Below are positions 1 through 8,563 of a stretch of 34,412 bases of DNA, piece by piece. Source of the DNA: a bacterium. GTDB lineage: Bacteria > UBP7 > UBA6624. The stretch covers positions 1-34,412 of the forward strand of contig JACNFQ010000050.1 in NCBI GenBank assembly GCA_014384545.1. Reading direction: 5' to 3'. How positions within the stretch are numbered: position 1 is the stretch's first letter; each line of letters begins with the position of its first letter. Below the pieces are notes generated by a model. It did not search any database and was not told the DNA's origin. It saw only the letters and a list, made by a program, of their open reading frames with translations. A program made the translations under genes and the position numbers.

Positions 1-2
1 GA

Positions 3-623
3 GCGTTTGATGGTCTTCACCTAGAAGGGCATCGTCTCTTTGGTCCAGGCTCTACACTCCATTTGGTTTGGGCACGCCAAACAGAGAGTCCCTCTGTGGA
101 CCAATCGGCAAACCTCTTTATCGCTTCCACACTTGGTGCTCTTGGAAATGGTTGGGACCTTCGCCTTGGCACGTCGCTAGGGGTAAACAGCCGTGAGGGC
201 GGATTGCTAGGGACAAGTGAACGACATAAAGCGTTTTGGATCGGTGTGGATGGGACTCTCCTTGAAGCGCTTTCGTTGTCGGTTGATTGGCACCAAACGA
301 ATGGAGAAAACTTGATGGGCAACCCCAACGGAGCAACGAAGGATGACGCCTGGAAAACGAGTCTCTCCTTCCCGCTGTTTGGCGATTGGGTCGCTACCTT
401 CCAAGTTGCACAATGGGGTGGAGCAGCGTTGATTCCTGGAATGGGAGGTTTGGGGAATGGCCCCCTCTCTCCCTTCTCCAATGGCGCAGGGGGCTTTGCA
501 ACGGATGGTCAAGAGATTCAATATCGCCTTCACTATCGCGATTGGGAGGGGGGCTATGCCCTCCTAAGAGCCGAGAGCAACAAGGCGACGACTCTCTTCC
601 TTAGGTATCGTGTTCTGTTTTGA
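3..623 (+). CDS. C-terminal part of an outer-membrane beta-barrel-like protein (5' truncated)
   Basis: The reading frame is open to the left edge, so the start lies outside the window. The visible ~206 residues are rich in alternating polar/hydrophobic strands with aromatic and glycine residues (for example GVDGTLLEALSLSVDW and LHYRDWEGGYALLRAE). The protein ends in RYRVLF; a C-terminal aromatic residue closing an amphipathic strand is the usual recognition signal for barrel insertion by the BAM complex. No specific family is recognisable, so the substrate is unknown. The stop overlaps the start of the next gene as TTGA, so the two are probably cotranscribed. The barrel assignment is inferred from composition and the terminal residue. 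Confidence 0.6.
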   Translation, partial: AFDGLHLEGHRLFGPGSTLHLVWARQTESPSVDQSANLFIASTLGALGNGWDLRLGTSLGVNSREGGLLGTSERHKAFWIGVDGTLLEALSLSVDWHQTNGENLMGNPNGATKDDAWKTSLSFPLFGDWVATFQVAQWGGAALIPGMGGLGNGPLSPFSNGAGGFATDGQEIQYRLHYRDWEGGYALLRAESNKATTLFLRYRVLF

Positions 624-1912
624 GCGAGACTCTTCTGCTAGCCGATTGGGTCGTTCCTGTATCAACTCCAGCCATCAAGGAGGGAGCCCTCCTCATTGAA
701 GGAAAGACGATCAAGGCGGTTGGCAGACAATCTCTCTTTGATGGGTGGTGCGGAAAGAAAGAGTCGTTTGGTCTCCTTATGCCTGGATTGGTCAACAGCC
801 ATAACCACGCTTCCATGGCAGCATTTCGGGGATTAGCAGACGACTTGCCCTTGATGGAGTGGCTATATGGTGAGATTTTTCCTAGGGAAAAAAGATGGGG
901 AACGGCTGAACTCGTCGCTGCTGCTTTTCCAGGAGCGATGGCAGAGATGATTAGGAGCGGAACGACTTGTTCTGCAGATATGTATTACCACACAACGGTT
1001 TCGGCAACTCTAGCCGCCCGTGCGGGTTTCCGGTATGCCCCAGGCGAAGGGGTGATTGATTTCCCCAGCCCCTCATTTGAAACCGTTGAAGAGGGGCTAG
1101 TCGTTTCTCGCCAACTTGTTGAAAAGTTTGCGGACCATCCCACCGTTCATCCCACTGTGGCCGCACACGCCCCCTACACATGTGCTCCTGAGACGCTTAT
1201 CTCTGTTGATGCCTTGAGTCAGGAATATGGTGTCCCCTTCCAACTCCATATCGCTGAGACACCCGACGAGACTCAGATTATTCAGGATAGATACAGCACA
1301 ACTCCTGTTCGACATCTCCACAATCTGGGGCTACTCTCCCCACGCCTCCTTGGAGCCCACTCTGTTCATCTCGATGAAGAAGAGACCGCACTTTATGCCG
1401 ATGCAGGCGTCAAGGTCTCCCACGACCCCGAAAGCAATGCTAAGTTGGGCAGTGGATTGGCTCCTGTTCCCCAGTTCTTGGAAGCGGGCATCACTGTGGG
1501 GCTCTCTACCGATGGTCCCTGCTCGAACAACGACCTAGACCTTTTTGGAGAGATGCGTACGGCAGCACTTGTCCACAAACTCCACGGGATGGACCCCACG
1601 GTGCTTCCTGCTCCTCAAACGCTCCGAATGGCGACATGGGGAAGTGCAACCGCATTAGGTATCGGGGATAAAGTCGGAAGCCTTGAAAAGGGGAAAGAAG
1701 CAGATATCGTGGCGTTGGATCTTTCAAAACCCCACCTGACACCTCTATATGACCCTGTCTCCCATCTGGTTTACTCGGCAGGTAGAGGGGATGTGTCTGA
1801 TGTTTGGGTCGCTGGAAAGCGCCTCTTACAAGATAATGAACTTGTGACGATGGATGAAGAAGCCTCACTTCTTTCGTTGCGCCAATGGGGAGAACGGCTA
1901 AGGGATGGATAG
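620..1912 (+). CDS. mtaD: Amidohydrolase, 5'-methylthioadenosine/S-adenosylhomocysteine deaminase-like
   Basis: This 430-residue metal-dependent hydrolase of the amidohydrolase superfamily matches the usual MtaD/Atz-type length. Visible metal-site motifs, in order, are HNH near residue 60 (SHNHASM), HAPYTCAPE, HIAETPDE, HSVHLDEEE and STDGPCSNNDLDLFGEM. Family members deaminate MTA, SAH or related adenosine derivatives, and others act on guanine or triazines, so the exact substrate is not proven. The start is a TTG overlapping the stop of the barrel gene (TTGA); no good Shine-Dalgarno is visible, suggesting translational coupling. The 3' end overlaps the downstream MeaB-like gene by 8 bases. 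Recycling of SAM by-products is a plausible role. Confidence 0.75.
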   Translation: MSETLLLADWVVPVSTPAIKEGALLIEGKTIKAVGRQSLFDGWCGKKESFGLLMPGLVNSHNHASMAAFRGLADDLPLMEWLYGEIFPREKRWGTAELVAAAFPGAMAEMIRSGTTCSADMYYHTTVSATLAARAGFRYAPGEGVIDFPSPSFETVEEGLVVSRQLVEKFADHPTVHPTVAAHAPYTCAPETLISVDALSQEYGVPFQLHIAETPDETQIIQDRYSTTPVRHLHNLGLLSPRLLGAHSVHLDEEETALYADAGVKVSHDPESNAKLGSGLAPVPQFLEAGITVGLSTDGPCSNNDLDLFGEMRTAALVHKLHGMDPTVLPAPQTLRMATWGSATALGIGDKVGSLEKGKEADIVALDLSKPHLTPLYDPVSHLVYSAGRGDVSDVWVAGKRLLQDNELVTMDEEASLLSLRQWGERLRDG

Positions 1913-2684
1913 AGCGACCTTAGGGAAGCGTCTTTCTCTCCTTGAAGAAAGGGGAGAAGGTTGGGAAGAGGTTTATAGGAATCTGGCACAACGAGATTGG
2001 AGACTTCCTATTATTGTCCTAGCAGGCCCCCCTGGTGCTGGGAAGTCTACGCTCCTTGCTCATGTAGCTCTCCACCACCCTCAATGGGCCTACTTACTGG
2101 TAGACCCCACAGACCCCCTTACAGGCGGGGCTGTTCTTGCCGACAGGGCGCGCATACCCTTTATGGAGGATGCCCCTTTTGTCCGCTCTGTGGCTACTCG
2201 TGGCTCGGCGGGGGGTGCCGCCACAGCACTTTGGCCGATGTTGCGGCTCTTCAACGAAGAGAACTATCCCGGGGTCGTTGTGGAGAGCGTAGGTGTGGGG
2301 CAAGTCGCCGACTCTCTCCGTGCCCTCGCTGATCTTCTCATTGTCGTCCTCTCTCCCGAAACGGGAGATGCCCACCAAGCCGTCAAGGGTGGCTTACTTG
2401 GTGAGGCGGATATTGTGGTCGTAAACAAAGGTGATTTACCCGGTGCAGAAGCGTTGGTAGGTCATCTCAATGCTCTAAGCCAGAAAGATCCTCTCCTCGT
2501 TTCTGCGATGGTGGGGAGCGGACTTGTCCCTCTATTAGACCGTCTCAATCACCTCCCACCCATCGATATCCCGAGGCGACTTCGCGGAGAAGCGAAGGAC
2601 TTTGCTTTGGCGGGATTCTCATCGGAGTTGGAGCAACGCCTTGACGCCTGGAATCTTGAAGGAACGCCTCTTGACCTGCCCTAG
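1905..2684 (+). CDS. meaB: MeaB/ArgK-type G-protein chaperone of B12-dependent mutases (short form)
   Basis: The 259-residue P-loop GTPase has a Walker A motif GPPGAGKST (K47), a DPTDPLTGGAVLADR segment matching the MeaB DPSSPFTGGALLGDR region, a switch-like VESVGVGQ, and NKGD in place of NKxD for guanine recognition. MeaB proteins load adenosylcobalamin into acyl-CoA mutases and protect the enzyme from inactivation. Typical members are about 310-340 residues, so this one lacks some N- and C-terminal helices. It sits directly before a free-standing B12-binding mutase subunit, as expected for a dedicated chaperone. The start ATG lies inside the end of the preceding gene. Confidence 0.85.
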   Translation: MDRATLGKRLSLLEERGEGWEEVYRNLAQRDWRLPIIVLAGPPGAGKSTLLAHVALHHPQWAYLLVDPTDPLTGGAVLADRARIPFMEDAPFVRSVATRGSAGGAATALWPMLRLFNEENYPGVVVESVGVGQVADSLRALADLLIVVLSPETGDAHQAVKGGLLGEADIVVVNKGDLPGAEALVGHLNALSQKDPLLVSAMVGSGLVPLLDRLNHLPPIDIPRRLRGEAKDFALAGFSSELEQRLDAWNLEGTPLDLP

Positions 2685-2698
2685 TTCATCTGACACCC

Positions 2699-2704
2699 TA
2701 GGAT
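2699..2704 (+). promoter_or_regulatory. Candidate -10 box (TAGGAT) for a leaderless start
   Basis: TAGGAT is followed by 7 pyrimidine-rich bases and then the ATG at 2712, with no Shine-Dalgarno. A transcript starting 6-8 bases after the box would begin at or next to the ATG. No -35 is visible at a normal distance; a TTGACC at 2671 is 22 bases away, which is too far. Confidence 0.35.
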
Positions 2705-2711
2705 TCCCCCT

Positions 2712-3089
2712 ATGAAAGTATTGGTGGCAAAAGTGGGGTTGGATGGACATGACCGGGGGGCGTTGCTGGTGGCGAGGGCGTTGCGGGATGCGGGGCACGA
2801 AGCGATTTACTCGGGGCTACACCGAACCCCACCTGAAGTGGCACAGATGGCAGCAGAGGAGAGTGTAGATGTCGTCGCTTTGGGTATCTTGTCAGGTGCC
2901 CATATGACTTTAGTTCCTAAAGTGCTTTCGGCGATGGAAACGGAAGGGATTTCAACGCCTGTTGCAGTCGGCGGCATAATCAGCGATACCGAGGCGAAAC
3001 TTCTGAAAGAGTTGGGCGTGGGCGCGGTCTTTCCACCGGGTACCCCGATGGCAGAAGTCGTCTCTACCCTTGAATCACTAACCGAATGA
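2712..3089 (+). CDS. Cobalamin-binding subunit/domain of a methylmalonyl-CoA mutase-type enzyme
   Basis: The 125-residue protein is a complete B12-binding domain of the methylmalonyl-CoA mutase C-terminal type. It carries the DxHxxG signature (DGHDRG, with H13 as predicted lower axial cobalt ligand), the SGL segment near residue 34, LGILSGAH, and the VGGII turn near residue 77. Such free subunits pair with a separate ~550-residue catalytic subunit, for example in archaeal-type methylmalonyl-CoA mutase or 2-hydroxyisobutyryl-CoA mutase. No catalytic subunit is encoded nearby except the self-sufficient fused mutase at 4581, so the partner must lie elsewhere. The gene follows meaB by 27 bases and overlaps the next gene by ATGA. 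Confidence 0.88.
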   Translation: MKVLVAKVGLDGHDRGALLVARALRDAGHEAIYSGLHRTPPEVAQMAAEESVDVVALGILSGAHMTLVPKVLSAMETEGISTPVAVGGIISDTEAKLLKELGVGAVFPPGTPMAEVVSTLESLTE

Positions 3090-4555
3090 ACTTTGCGACC
3101 TTCTTTGCCTTCCTTTTGGGGGCCGCTACTTTGGCGTTCGAGGTCTATGGTCCCCGTTTGATCCAGTCCCATTTTGGGTTTAGTCCCGTTCTTTGGGCTT
3201 CGGTCATTTCTGTCTTCTTGGGAGGGCTAACGGTGGGCTATTTCTTGGGGGGTCGTATCGCCGAAGATTCGATGCGAAGAACGAAGATCTTCTTCCTTTG
3301 GATGGGGGCTGGGCTCTTCGTCTTCTTCTCGCCTGTAATCGCTTCCTCTGTTGCTGAACTCTTCCTTTCCCGGCCTGGTGCTCCTCCACTTTGGGAACCC
3401 CTAGCAGGAGCGTTCCTCATCTTCTTCCTTCCCACCGTGGCGATGGGCACAGCGTTGCCTGTTTTGGTGGCGATTACGCCCACTGGTGGAAAGGGCGCCG
3501 GGCGCCATACGGGACGCCTTTTAGGTATTAGCACCTTGGGGAGTATCTTAGGGGTACTGGGACTTACATTCGGATTAATGGGTAGGCTATCCCTTCCTCA
3601 GATTGCACTCGTCCTTGCGCTGCCATGGGTCGCTGGAGCCTTCTGGATGCTCAGAAGGAAAACTCGACCGATAAATGCCATCAGCACCCTCCTTTTTCTC
3701 GCACTTCTTGGTTCACTTCCCCATGCGGAGAAAACCTTATGGGAGGGGGACTCTTTGCTTCACCACATTCGCGTTGCAGAAGATAAGACCCATCGCGCCC
3801 TTTTCTTCAACAATTGGATGGAGAGCGTGATGCTTATTGATGATCCCTTAAAAGGGCACTTCCATTACATTGAGGCGTTCCATCTTGCAGCTCATGCGGT
3901 AGAGAAAAAGGGGCGAGTCTGTTTGGTCGGCTTAGGAGGGGCTTCAGCAGCAAGGACATTCTTGGCACGGTATCCCCAAATGGAGATGGTCGCTGCCGAG
4001 ATTGACCCCAAGGTAGAGGAACTTGCCCAGAAGTGGTTTGGAATCCCCTCTGAACGGATGGAAGTGAGGATTCAGGATGGAAGGCAGATGTTCAAGAGAG
4101 AGGGTGCCCCTACCTGCAAAGTCGTCTTGCTGGATGCGTATTCAGCAAGCCGGTATGGGGCTTGGATACCCTGGCATCTAACCACAAAGGAGTTCTTTAC
4201 AGAGGTGCGGGGGCAAATGCCCGAGGGAGGCGTCGTCGCTTACAACGTGATTGGACAGGTAGATGGCGCTTCTTCGTGGCCCGTTCAGGCGATTGCCAAG
4301 ACGATGGGAACTGTCTTCCCATCGGTTTGGGCTTTGCCCATTCCCGAAAGTAGGAATGTCGTCCTATTTGGGTTTACCACACCACAAGACGAGGATACCG
4401 ACTGGTCTACCTTGGTCGGTTGGGGGGGCGCACCCGAACTCTTGAGGCAACTCACCAGCCGAATGACTCTAGAGATTCCTCAATCTAAGGGTATCCCCAT
4501 CCTCGTAGACGACTTTGCCCCCATTGACCTGCCCGGTCTGATGATAGGTCCCTAA
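3086..4555 (+). CDS. Membrane-anchored spermidine-synthase-like protein
   Basis: The 489-residue protein has an N-terminal half (about 1-215) with roughly six to seven hydrophobic transmembrane segments. A cytosolic Rossmann-type domain (about 230-480) resembles spermidine synthase, with VCLVGLGGASAA as the nucleotide-binding loop and VAAEIDPKVEELAQ as the acidic strand end. This architecture is the fused membrane/spermidine-synthase family found in many bacteria. The normal aminopropyltransferase GGGDG loop is replaced by GLGGAS and the catalytic D-x-x-D region reads LLDAYSASRYG. Classical spermidine synthesis is therefore doubtful and the acceptor is unknown. It starts within an ATGA overlap and sits between two B12-mutase genes. 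Confidence 0.75.
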   Translation: MNFATFFAFLLGAATLAFEVYGPRLIQSHFGFSPVLWASVISVFLGGLTVGYFLGGRIAEDSMRRTKIFFLWMGAGLFVFFSPVIASSVAELFLSRPGAPPLWEPLAGAFLIFFLPTVAMGTALPVLVAITPTGGKGAGRHTGRLLGISTLGSILGVLGLTFGLMGRLSLPQIALVLALPWVAGAFWMLRRKTRPINAISTLLFLALLGSLPHAEKTLWEGDSLLHHIRVAEDKTHRALFFNNWMESVMLIDDPLKGHFHYIEAFHLAAHAVEKKGRVCLVGLGGASAARTFLARYPQMEMVAAEIDPKVEELAQKWFGIPSERMEVRIQDGRQMFKREGAPTCKVVLLDAYSASRYGAWIPWHLTTKEFFTEVRGQMPEGGVVAYNVIGQVDGASSWPVQAIAKTMGTVFPSVWALPIPESRNVVLFGFTTPQDEDTDWSTLVGWGGAPELLRQLTSRMTLEIPQSKGIPILVDDFAPIDLPGLMIGP

Positions 4556-4568
4556 GGGTTCTCTCTTC

Positions 4569-4574
4569 TAGAAT
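4569..4574 (+). promoter_or_regulatory. Candidate -10 box (TAGAAT) for leaderless icmF
   Basis: TAGAAT is followed by CCCACT and then the ATG at 4581. There is no Shine-Dalgarno and no clear -35. Initiation 7 bases downstream would put +1 at the A of the start codon. Confidence 0.4.
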
Positions 4575-4580
4575 CCCACT

Positions 4581-7500
4581 ATGAATGCTCCTCGGCGCTT
4601 TCTAACAGCGGCCAGTCTCTTTGATGGTCATGACGCTGCCATCAATCTCATTCGTCGCCTCATTCAAGATGCCGGTGGAGAAGTCGTTCATATGGGGCAC
4701 GACCGCTCGGTGGAGGAGATTGTGATTGCTGCACGGCAAGAGGACCCCCACGCCATCGCCCTCTCGTCCTACCAAGGCGGGCATATCGCTTACTTCACCT
4801 ACTTACTAAAACGGCTCAAGGAAGAGGGGCTGGGGCATATTAGGGTATTTGGGGGGGGTGGGGGTACGATCCTGCCCGAGGAGGCACGCGAACTTGAACG
4901 GCGTGGTGTTGCCCGGATATTTCGACCCGAGGACGGCACCGACAAAGGACTTGAAGGCATTATTTCTGAAGTCTTTGACCTTTGCGATGTGGAACCCTCA
5001 TCACTCAAGTCCAACAAAGGTGAAGGCGCTTTGGCGAGGGCCCTTACACGGATTGAGACGGGCAATCTTGAAGAAGGCGAAGCACCAAGTAAGGGCGCAT
5101 TGGTGGTGGGGTTTACAGGAACGGGTGGTGCGGGAAAATCATCTCTTATTGACGAACTCGTTCTTCGCCTGCGGCGGCAAGAACCAAATAGACAGATTGC
5201 GATACTAGCAGCCGACCCCACAAGAGAACGGACAGGGGGGGCGCTCTTGGGAGACCGAATCCGAATGAATGCGATCTACGACGGTGGTGTCTTTATGCGA
5301 AGCCTCGCTGCCCGACGGGAGCGCCCCCTTATTGAGATTGTAGCATCGGCGGTAGAGAGAACGAAAGCCGCGGGATACGACTTGGTGATGGTTGAAACCC
5401 CTGGCATTGGGCAAGCAGACAACCCGCTTGGCGACCTTTGCGACCTCTCGCTATATGTCATGACTAGTGATTATGGTGCTCCCTCCCAACTAGAAAAAAT
5501 AGAGATGTTAGATAGAGCAGACTTAGTCGTCTTGAACAAGTTTGACCATCGCGCTGGCGAGGACGCTCTTAGAGAAGTGCGCAGACAAGTCAGGCGTCTC
5601 CGATCCAAGGGAGAGGGCACCCTAGAAGAGCAACCCGTCTACCCCACAATTGCTAGCCAATATGCTGACAAGGGTGTGGATGCGTTGGCTACCGAGATAG
5701 AGAGACTGCTTTCGGGGGGGGATGGTGAGAGAACCCACCCTGTTGTTTCTGCCAGACAGCACCTAATACCATCCGATAGAGAGAGGTATCTTGCTGAGAT
5801 TGCACAGGTGGTGCGCCACCGTAGAAAGCGCGTATCTTCGCTATCAGGAAGAGTCCGCCTTGCAGAGGCATTGGCGACTCTCCTTATTGATGACGGAACG
5901 CCTCCACCATCTGGATTCGTCCCCTTCCCCTCTCCTCAAGGGACACTCCAAGAGAGATACAACGATGCGTTATCGGGGATGGGGGAGAGCGCCTTGGTCT
6001 CTTTGCGGGCGTATGACGAGACCGCAAAACGGTATGGAGGCGATACGGCGACCTATTCGGTGCGGGGAAATGAGATCAGCGTCCCCGCATCCACAGAGTC
6101 GCTCTCTGGGCTTCGAATTCCCAAAGTTGCACTCCCCCGCTTTTCCTCGTGGAGCGACCGCTTGGAGTGGATTGCCCAAGAGAATGTGCCTGGGGCATTC
6201 CCCTACACCCAGGGGGTCTACCCTTTCCGCCGTACAGGGGAAGCTCCCACACGGATGTTCGCTGGGGAAGGACCTCCAGAGAGGACGAACGCTCGTTTCC
6301 ATCTCCTTGCCGAGGGGCAACCCGCCACTCGCCTCTCCACGGCGTTCGACTCGCCCACCCTTTATGGCCACAACCCCGAACCCCGTCCCGATGTCTTGGG
6401 CAAGGTGGGGGAGAGTGGCGTCTCCATCGCCACCTTGGATGATATGAAACGCCTCTACGCGGGGTTTGACCTTTGCGCACCCACCACAAGTGTCTCTATG
6501 ACGATTAATGGCCCCGCCCCGATGCTCTTGGCGATGTTCCTGAACACCGCCATCGATGACAAACGGGGGCGGTTTGAGGACGAGAAGGGGAGAGAAGCGA
6601 CCCCTGAGGAGGCTCTCGCCCTTAGGAAGAAAGCTCTTCAGCGTGTGCGCGGCACTGTTCAGGCGGATATCCTCAAGGAAGACCAAGCACAGAACACCTG
6701 CATCTTCGGGACGCCCTTTGCCTTGCGGATGATGGGGGATATCCAATCGTGGTTTATTCAAGAGGGAGTAAGGAACTTTTACAGTGTCTCTATCAGCGGA
6801 TACCATATCGCCGAGGCTGGTGCCAACCCTATCTCTCAGTTGGCTTTTACTCTTGCCAACGGATTTACTTATGTGGAACATTACCTGTCGCGGGGGATGG
6901 AGATTGACGACTTTGCCCGCAACCTCTCCTTCTTTTTCTCTTCAGGCATGGATCCCGAATACCAAGTTCTGGGGCGGGTCGCACGACGCATCTGGGCGGT
7001 CGCTCTTAGGGACAGATATGGTGCGGGGGAACGGGCACAAAAACTAAAGTACCATATCCAGACAAGCGGGCGAAGCCTCCACGCCCAAGAGATTCAGTTC
7101 AACGACATCCGGACCACCCTTCAAGCACTGATGGCGTATTTTGATCGGTGCGACAGCCTCCATACCAACGCCTACGACGAGGCGATTACCACCCCCACCC
7201 CTGAAAGCGTCCGGCGCGCCCTTGCAATCCAACAGATTATCCAGCGGGAGTTCGGCACCGCCCAATGCGAGAACCCCCTCCAAGGCGGTTTCCTTGTGGA
7301 GGAGCTGACAGACCTTGTGGAAGAAGCGGTTCTGACCGAGTTTGAGAGACTCAGCCGCAGAGGAGGGGTCTTGGGTGCGATGGAGTTGGGCTACCAACGA
7401 GGGAAGATCCAAGAAGAGAGTCTCCATTACGAGCGACTAAAACATAGCGGGGAACTCCCCCTTATTGGCGTGAATACTTTTCTTGGAGACGACCCTCAGA

Positions 7501-7745
7501 TAGAAACACCCAAGAATGTCACCCGAGCCACAGAGGAAGAGAAAGATCTCTGCGTCGCCAGATGCATAGCCTTTGAGGGCGACCACGCCAAAGAGGCACC
7601 AGAAGCTTTGTCCCGTCTTCAGTATGCCGCCTTGGAGGGAAAGAACCTCTTTGAAGTGCTGATGGAGACGGTGCGTGTGGCAAGCCTAGGGCAAATCACC
7701 AAGGCACTTTACGGCGCTGGGGGTCGCTACCGCCGAAGCCTCTAG
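4581..7745 (+). CDS. icmF: Fused isobutyryl-CoA mutase (B12 domain - MeaB-like GTPase - mutase)
   Basis: The 1054-residue protein has the full IcmF architecture. Residues 1-140 are a B12-binding domain with FDGHDAA (H17 predicted cobalt ligand). The G domain, about 175-400, has P-loop GTGGAGKSS (K186), DPTRERTGGALLGDR, VETPGIGQ and LNKFDH. The C-terminal mutase barrel starts near 530 with FPYTQGVYPF and TRMFAGEG. IcmF interconverts isobutyryl- and n-butyryl-CoA with adenosylcobalamin, GTP hydrolysis supporting cofactor loading. Residues aligning with the specificity pair of acyl-CoA mutases are F560 (TRMF) and Q704 (QAQNT). This is the F/Q pair of isobutyryl-CoA mutases rather than Y/R of methylmalonyl-CoA mutase; the alignment was made by eye. 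The stop shares CTAG with the convergent gene. Confidence 0.93.
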   Translation: MNAPRRFLTAASLFDGHDAAINLIRRLIQDAGGEVVHMGHDRSVEEIVIAARQEDPHAIALSSYQGGHIAYFTYLLKRLKEEGLGHIRVFGGGGGTILPEEARELERRGVARIFRPEDGTDKGLEGIISEVFDLCDVEPSSLKSNKGEGALARALTRIETGNLEEGEAPSKGALVVGFTGTGGAGKSSLIDELVLRLRRQEPNRQIAILAADPTRERTGGALLGDRIRMNAIYDGGVFMRSLAARRERPLIEIVASAVERTKAAGYDLVMVETPGIGQADNPLGDLCDLSLYVMTSDYGAPSQLEKIEMLDRADLVVLNKFDHRAGEDALREVRRQVRRLRSKGEGTLEEQPVYPTIASQYADKGVDALATEIERLLSGGDGERTHPVVSARQHLIPSDRERYLAEIAQVVRHRRKRVSSLSGRVRLAEALATLLIDDGTPPPSGFVPFPSPQGTLQERYNDALSGMGESALVSLRAYDETAKRYGGDTATYSVRGNEISVPASTESLSGLRIPKVALPRFSSWSDRLEWIAQENVPGAFPYTQGVYPFRRTGEAPTRMFAGEGPPERTNARFHLLAEGQPATRLSTAFDSPTLYGHNPEPRPDVLGKVGESGVSIATLDDMKRLYAGFDLCAPTTSVSMTINGPAPMLLAMFLNTAIDDKRGRFEDEKGREATPEEALALRKKALQRVRGTVQADILKEDQAQNTCIFGTPFALRMMGDIQSWFIQEGVRNFYSVSISGYHIAEAGANPISQLAFTLANGFTYVEHYLSRGMEIDDFARNLSFFFSSGMDPEYQVLGRVARRIWAVALRDRYGAGERAQKLKYHIQTSGRSLHAQEIQFNDIRTTLQALMAYFDRCDSLHTNAYDEAITTPTPESVRRALAIQQIIQREFGTAQCENPLQGGFLVEELTDLVEEAVLTEFERLSRRGGVLGAMELGYQRGKIQEESLHYERLKHSGELPLIGVNTFLGDDPQIETPKNVTRATEEEKDLCVARCIAFEGDHAKEAPEALSRLQYAALEGKNLFEVLMETVRVASLGQITKALYGAGGRYRRSL

Positions 7746-8545
7746 TCGAGGGCTGGGGAGGGGGCGGTCTCCCCAGGACCGAGCCCGACGCGCTCTCGGG
7801 CGAAGTCAAGAGCCTCCTGGAAAAGGCTCCGGGCCTCCGCTGTCCACTCAGCCGTTTCTGGCGTGGGCTGGGTGAAGGCGATGACATCGCTCCACCCCTC
7901 AATCGTTTCGGGGAGACGACCGGTGCGGTCGTAGGCCCACAAGAGAATCCCGCTTGTCCACCACTCCATATTGCGCTTTTCCTTGGCGGGATTTCGGGCG
8001 AAAGAAGTGTCAAGAACCCACCACCTCTCAGCCCATCCCTCGGTGCGCCCCTTCCCGCAGAAGAGCGCCCCCACCACCCTAGCCCCCTCCTCGACCGACT
8101 CCAGCCAGACCATCTTGACGCCCCCGTAAGGCATTTCCTTGTGGTGGAAGCCCTGAAGGTTGTCCTTGGAAGGGGTTGTCTCGGAAGGGAGCAAGACCCA
8201 TTCGGAGGCCTCCTCTCGGGGCAGGAAGGGCACCCAAGGGTTCTCCACTAGGTCGGACGCTTGTGGCAGAGACCCGCCAGCCCATCCCAAGGTGCCAAGG
8301 GAGAGGTACCACAGGCCCGGATGACAGTTGGCGTAGTCGCCCTGCGGGTGCCCCCATCTCTCGGGGAAATAGCGGGCCACGCCCGCTAGGATGTTCGGCT
8401 CTCCCGAATCGCTCTGGACCTGAGGAGCCACCTTCCCGGCAGTTGGGACCTCTCCTTCAGTCTGTGCAGTCAGACACCCCGCCAGCCCGAACAAGCCTAG
8501 GACCAACGCGCCTTGAGCCACCCGCCAATCGCTCTCTCTATCCAT
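7742..8545 (-). CDS. Predicted lipoprotein of unknown function
   Basis: The chosen ATG at 8545 has a GGAGG site 8 bases upstream; a GTG at 8554 would lie on top of that site and is less likely. The ~267-residue product begins with a charged stretch, a hydrophobic segment and a lipobox ending LAGC, so it is probably lipid-anchored. The mature part is rich in Trp, Glu and Pro, with paired WW motifs (RWWVLD, EWWTSG), and has no family I recognise. It lies 18 bases after the Cys-rich gene at 8564-9097 and is probably in the same leftward transcript. GC content is visibly higher than in icmF's neighbours. The stop overlaps the icmF stop, leaving no room for a terminator. Confidence 0.7.
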   Translation of the reverse strand: MDRESDWRVAQGALVLGLFGLAGCLTAQTEGEVPTAGKVAPQVQSDSGEPNILAGVARYFPERWGHPQGDYANCHPGLWYLSLGTLGWAGGSLPQASDLVENPWVPFLPREEASEWVLLPSETTPSKDNLQGFHHKEMPYGGVKMVWLESVEEGARVVGALFCGKGRTEGWAERWWVLDTSFARNPAKEKRNMEWWTSGILLWAYDRTGRLPETIEGWSDVIAFTQPTPETAEWTAEARSLFQEALDFARERVGLGPGETAPSPALD

Positions 8546-8563
8546 CGCCTTCACCTCCCCGCA

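Noticed and set aside
2671-4529. Repeated TTGACCTGCCC at 2671 and 4524 as shared -35 elements
   Set aside because: Both fall in codons for Asp-Leu-Pro at the ends of proteins, and neither has a -10 box at a usable distance.
5970-6881. A long minus-strand open frame opposite icmF
   Set aside because: It lies wholly within the well-supported icmF mutase domain and its product has no recognisable motif; it is a shadow frame.
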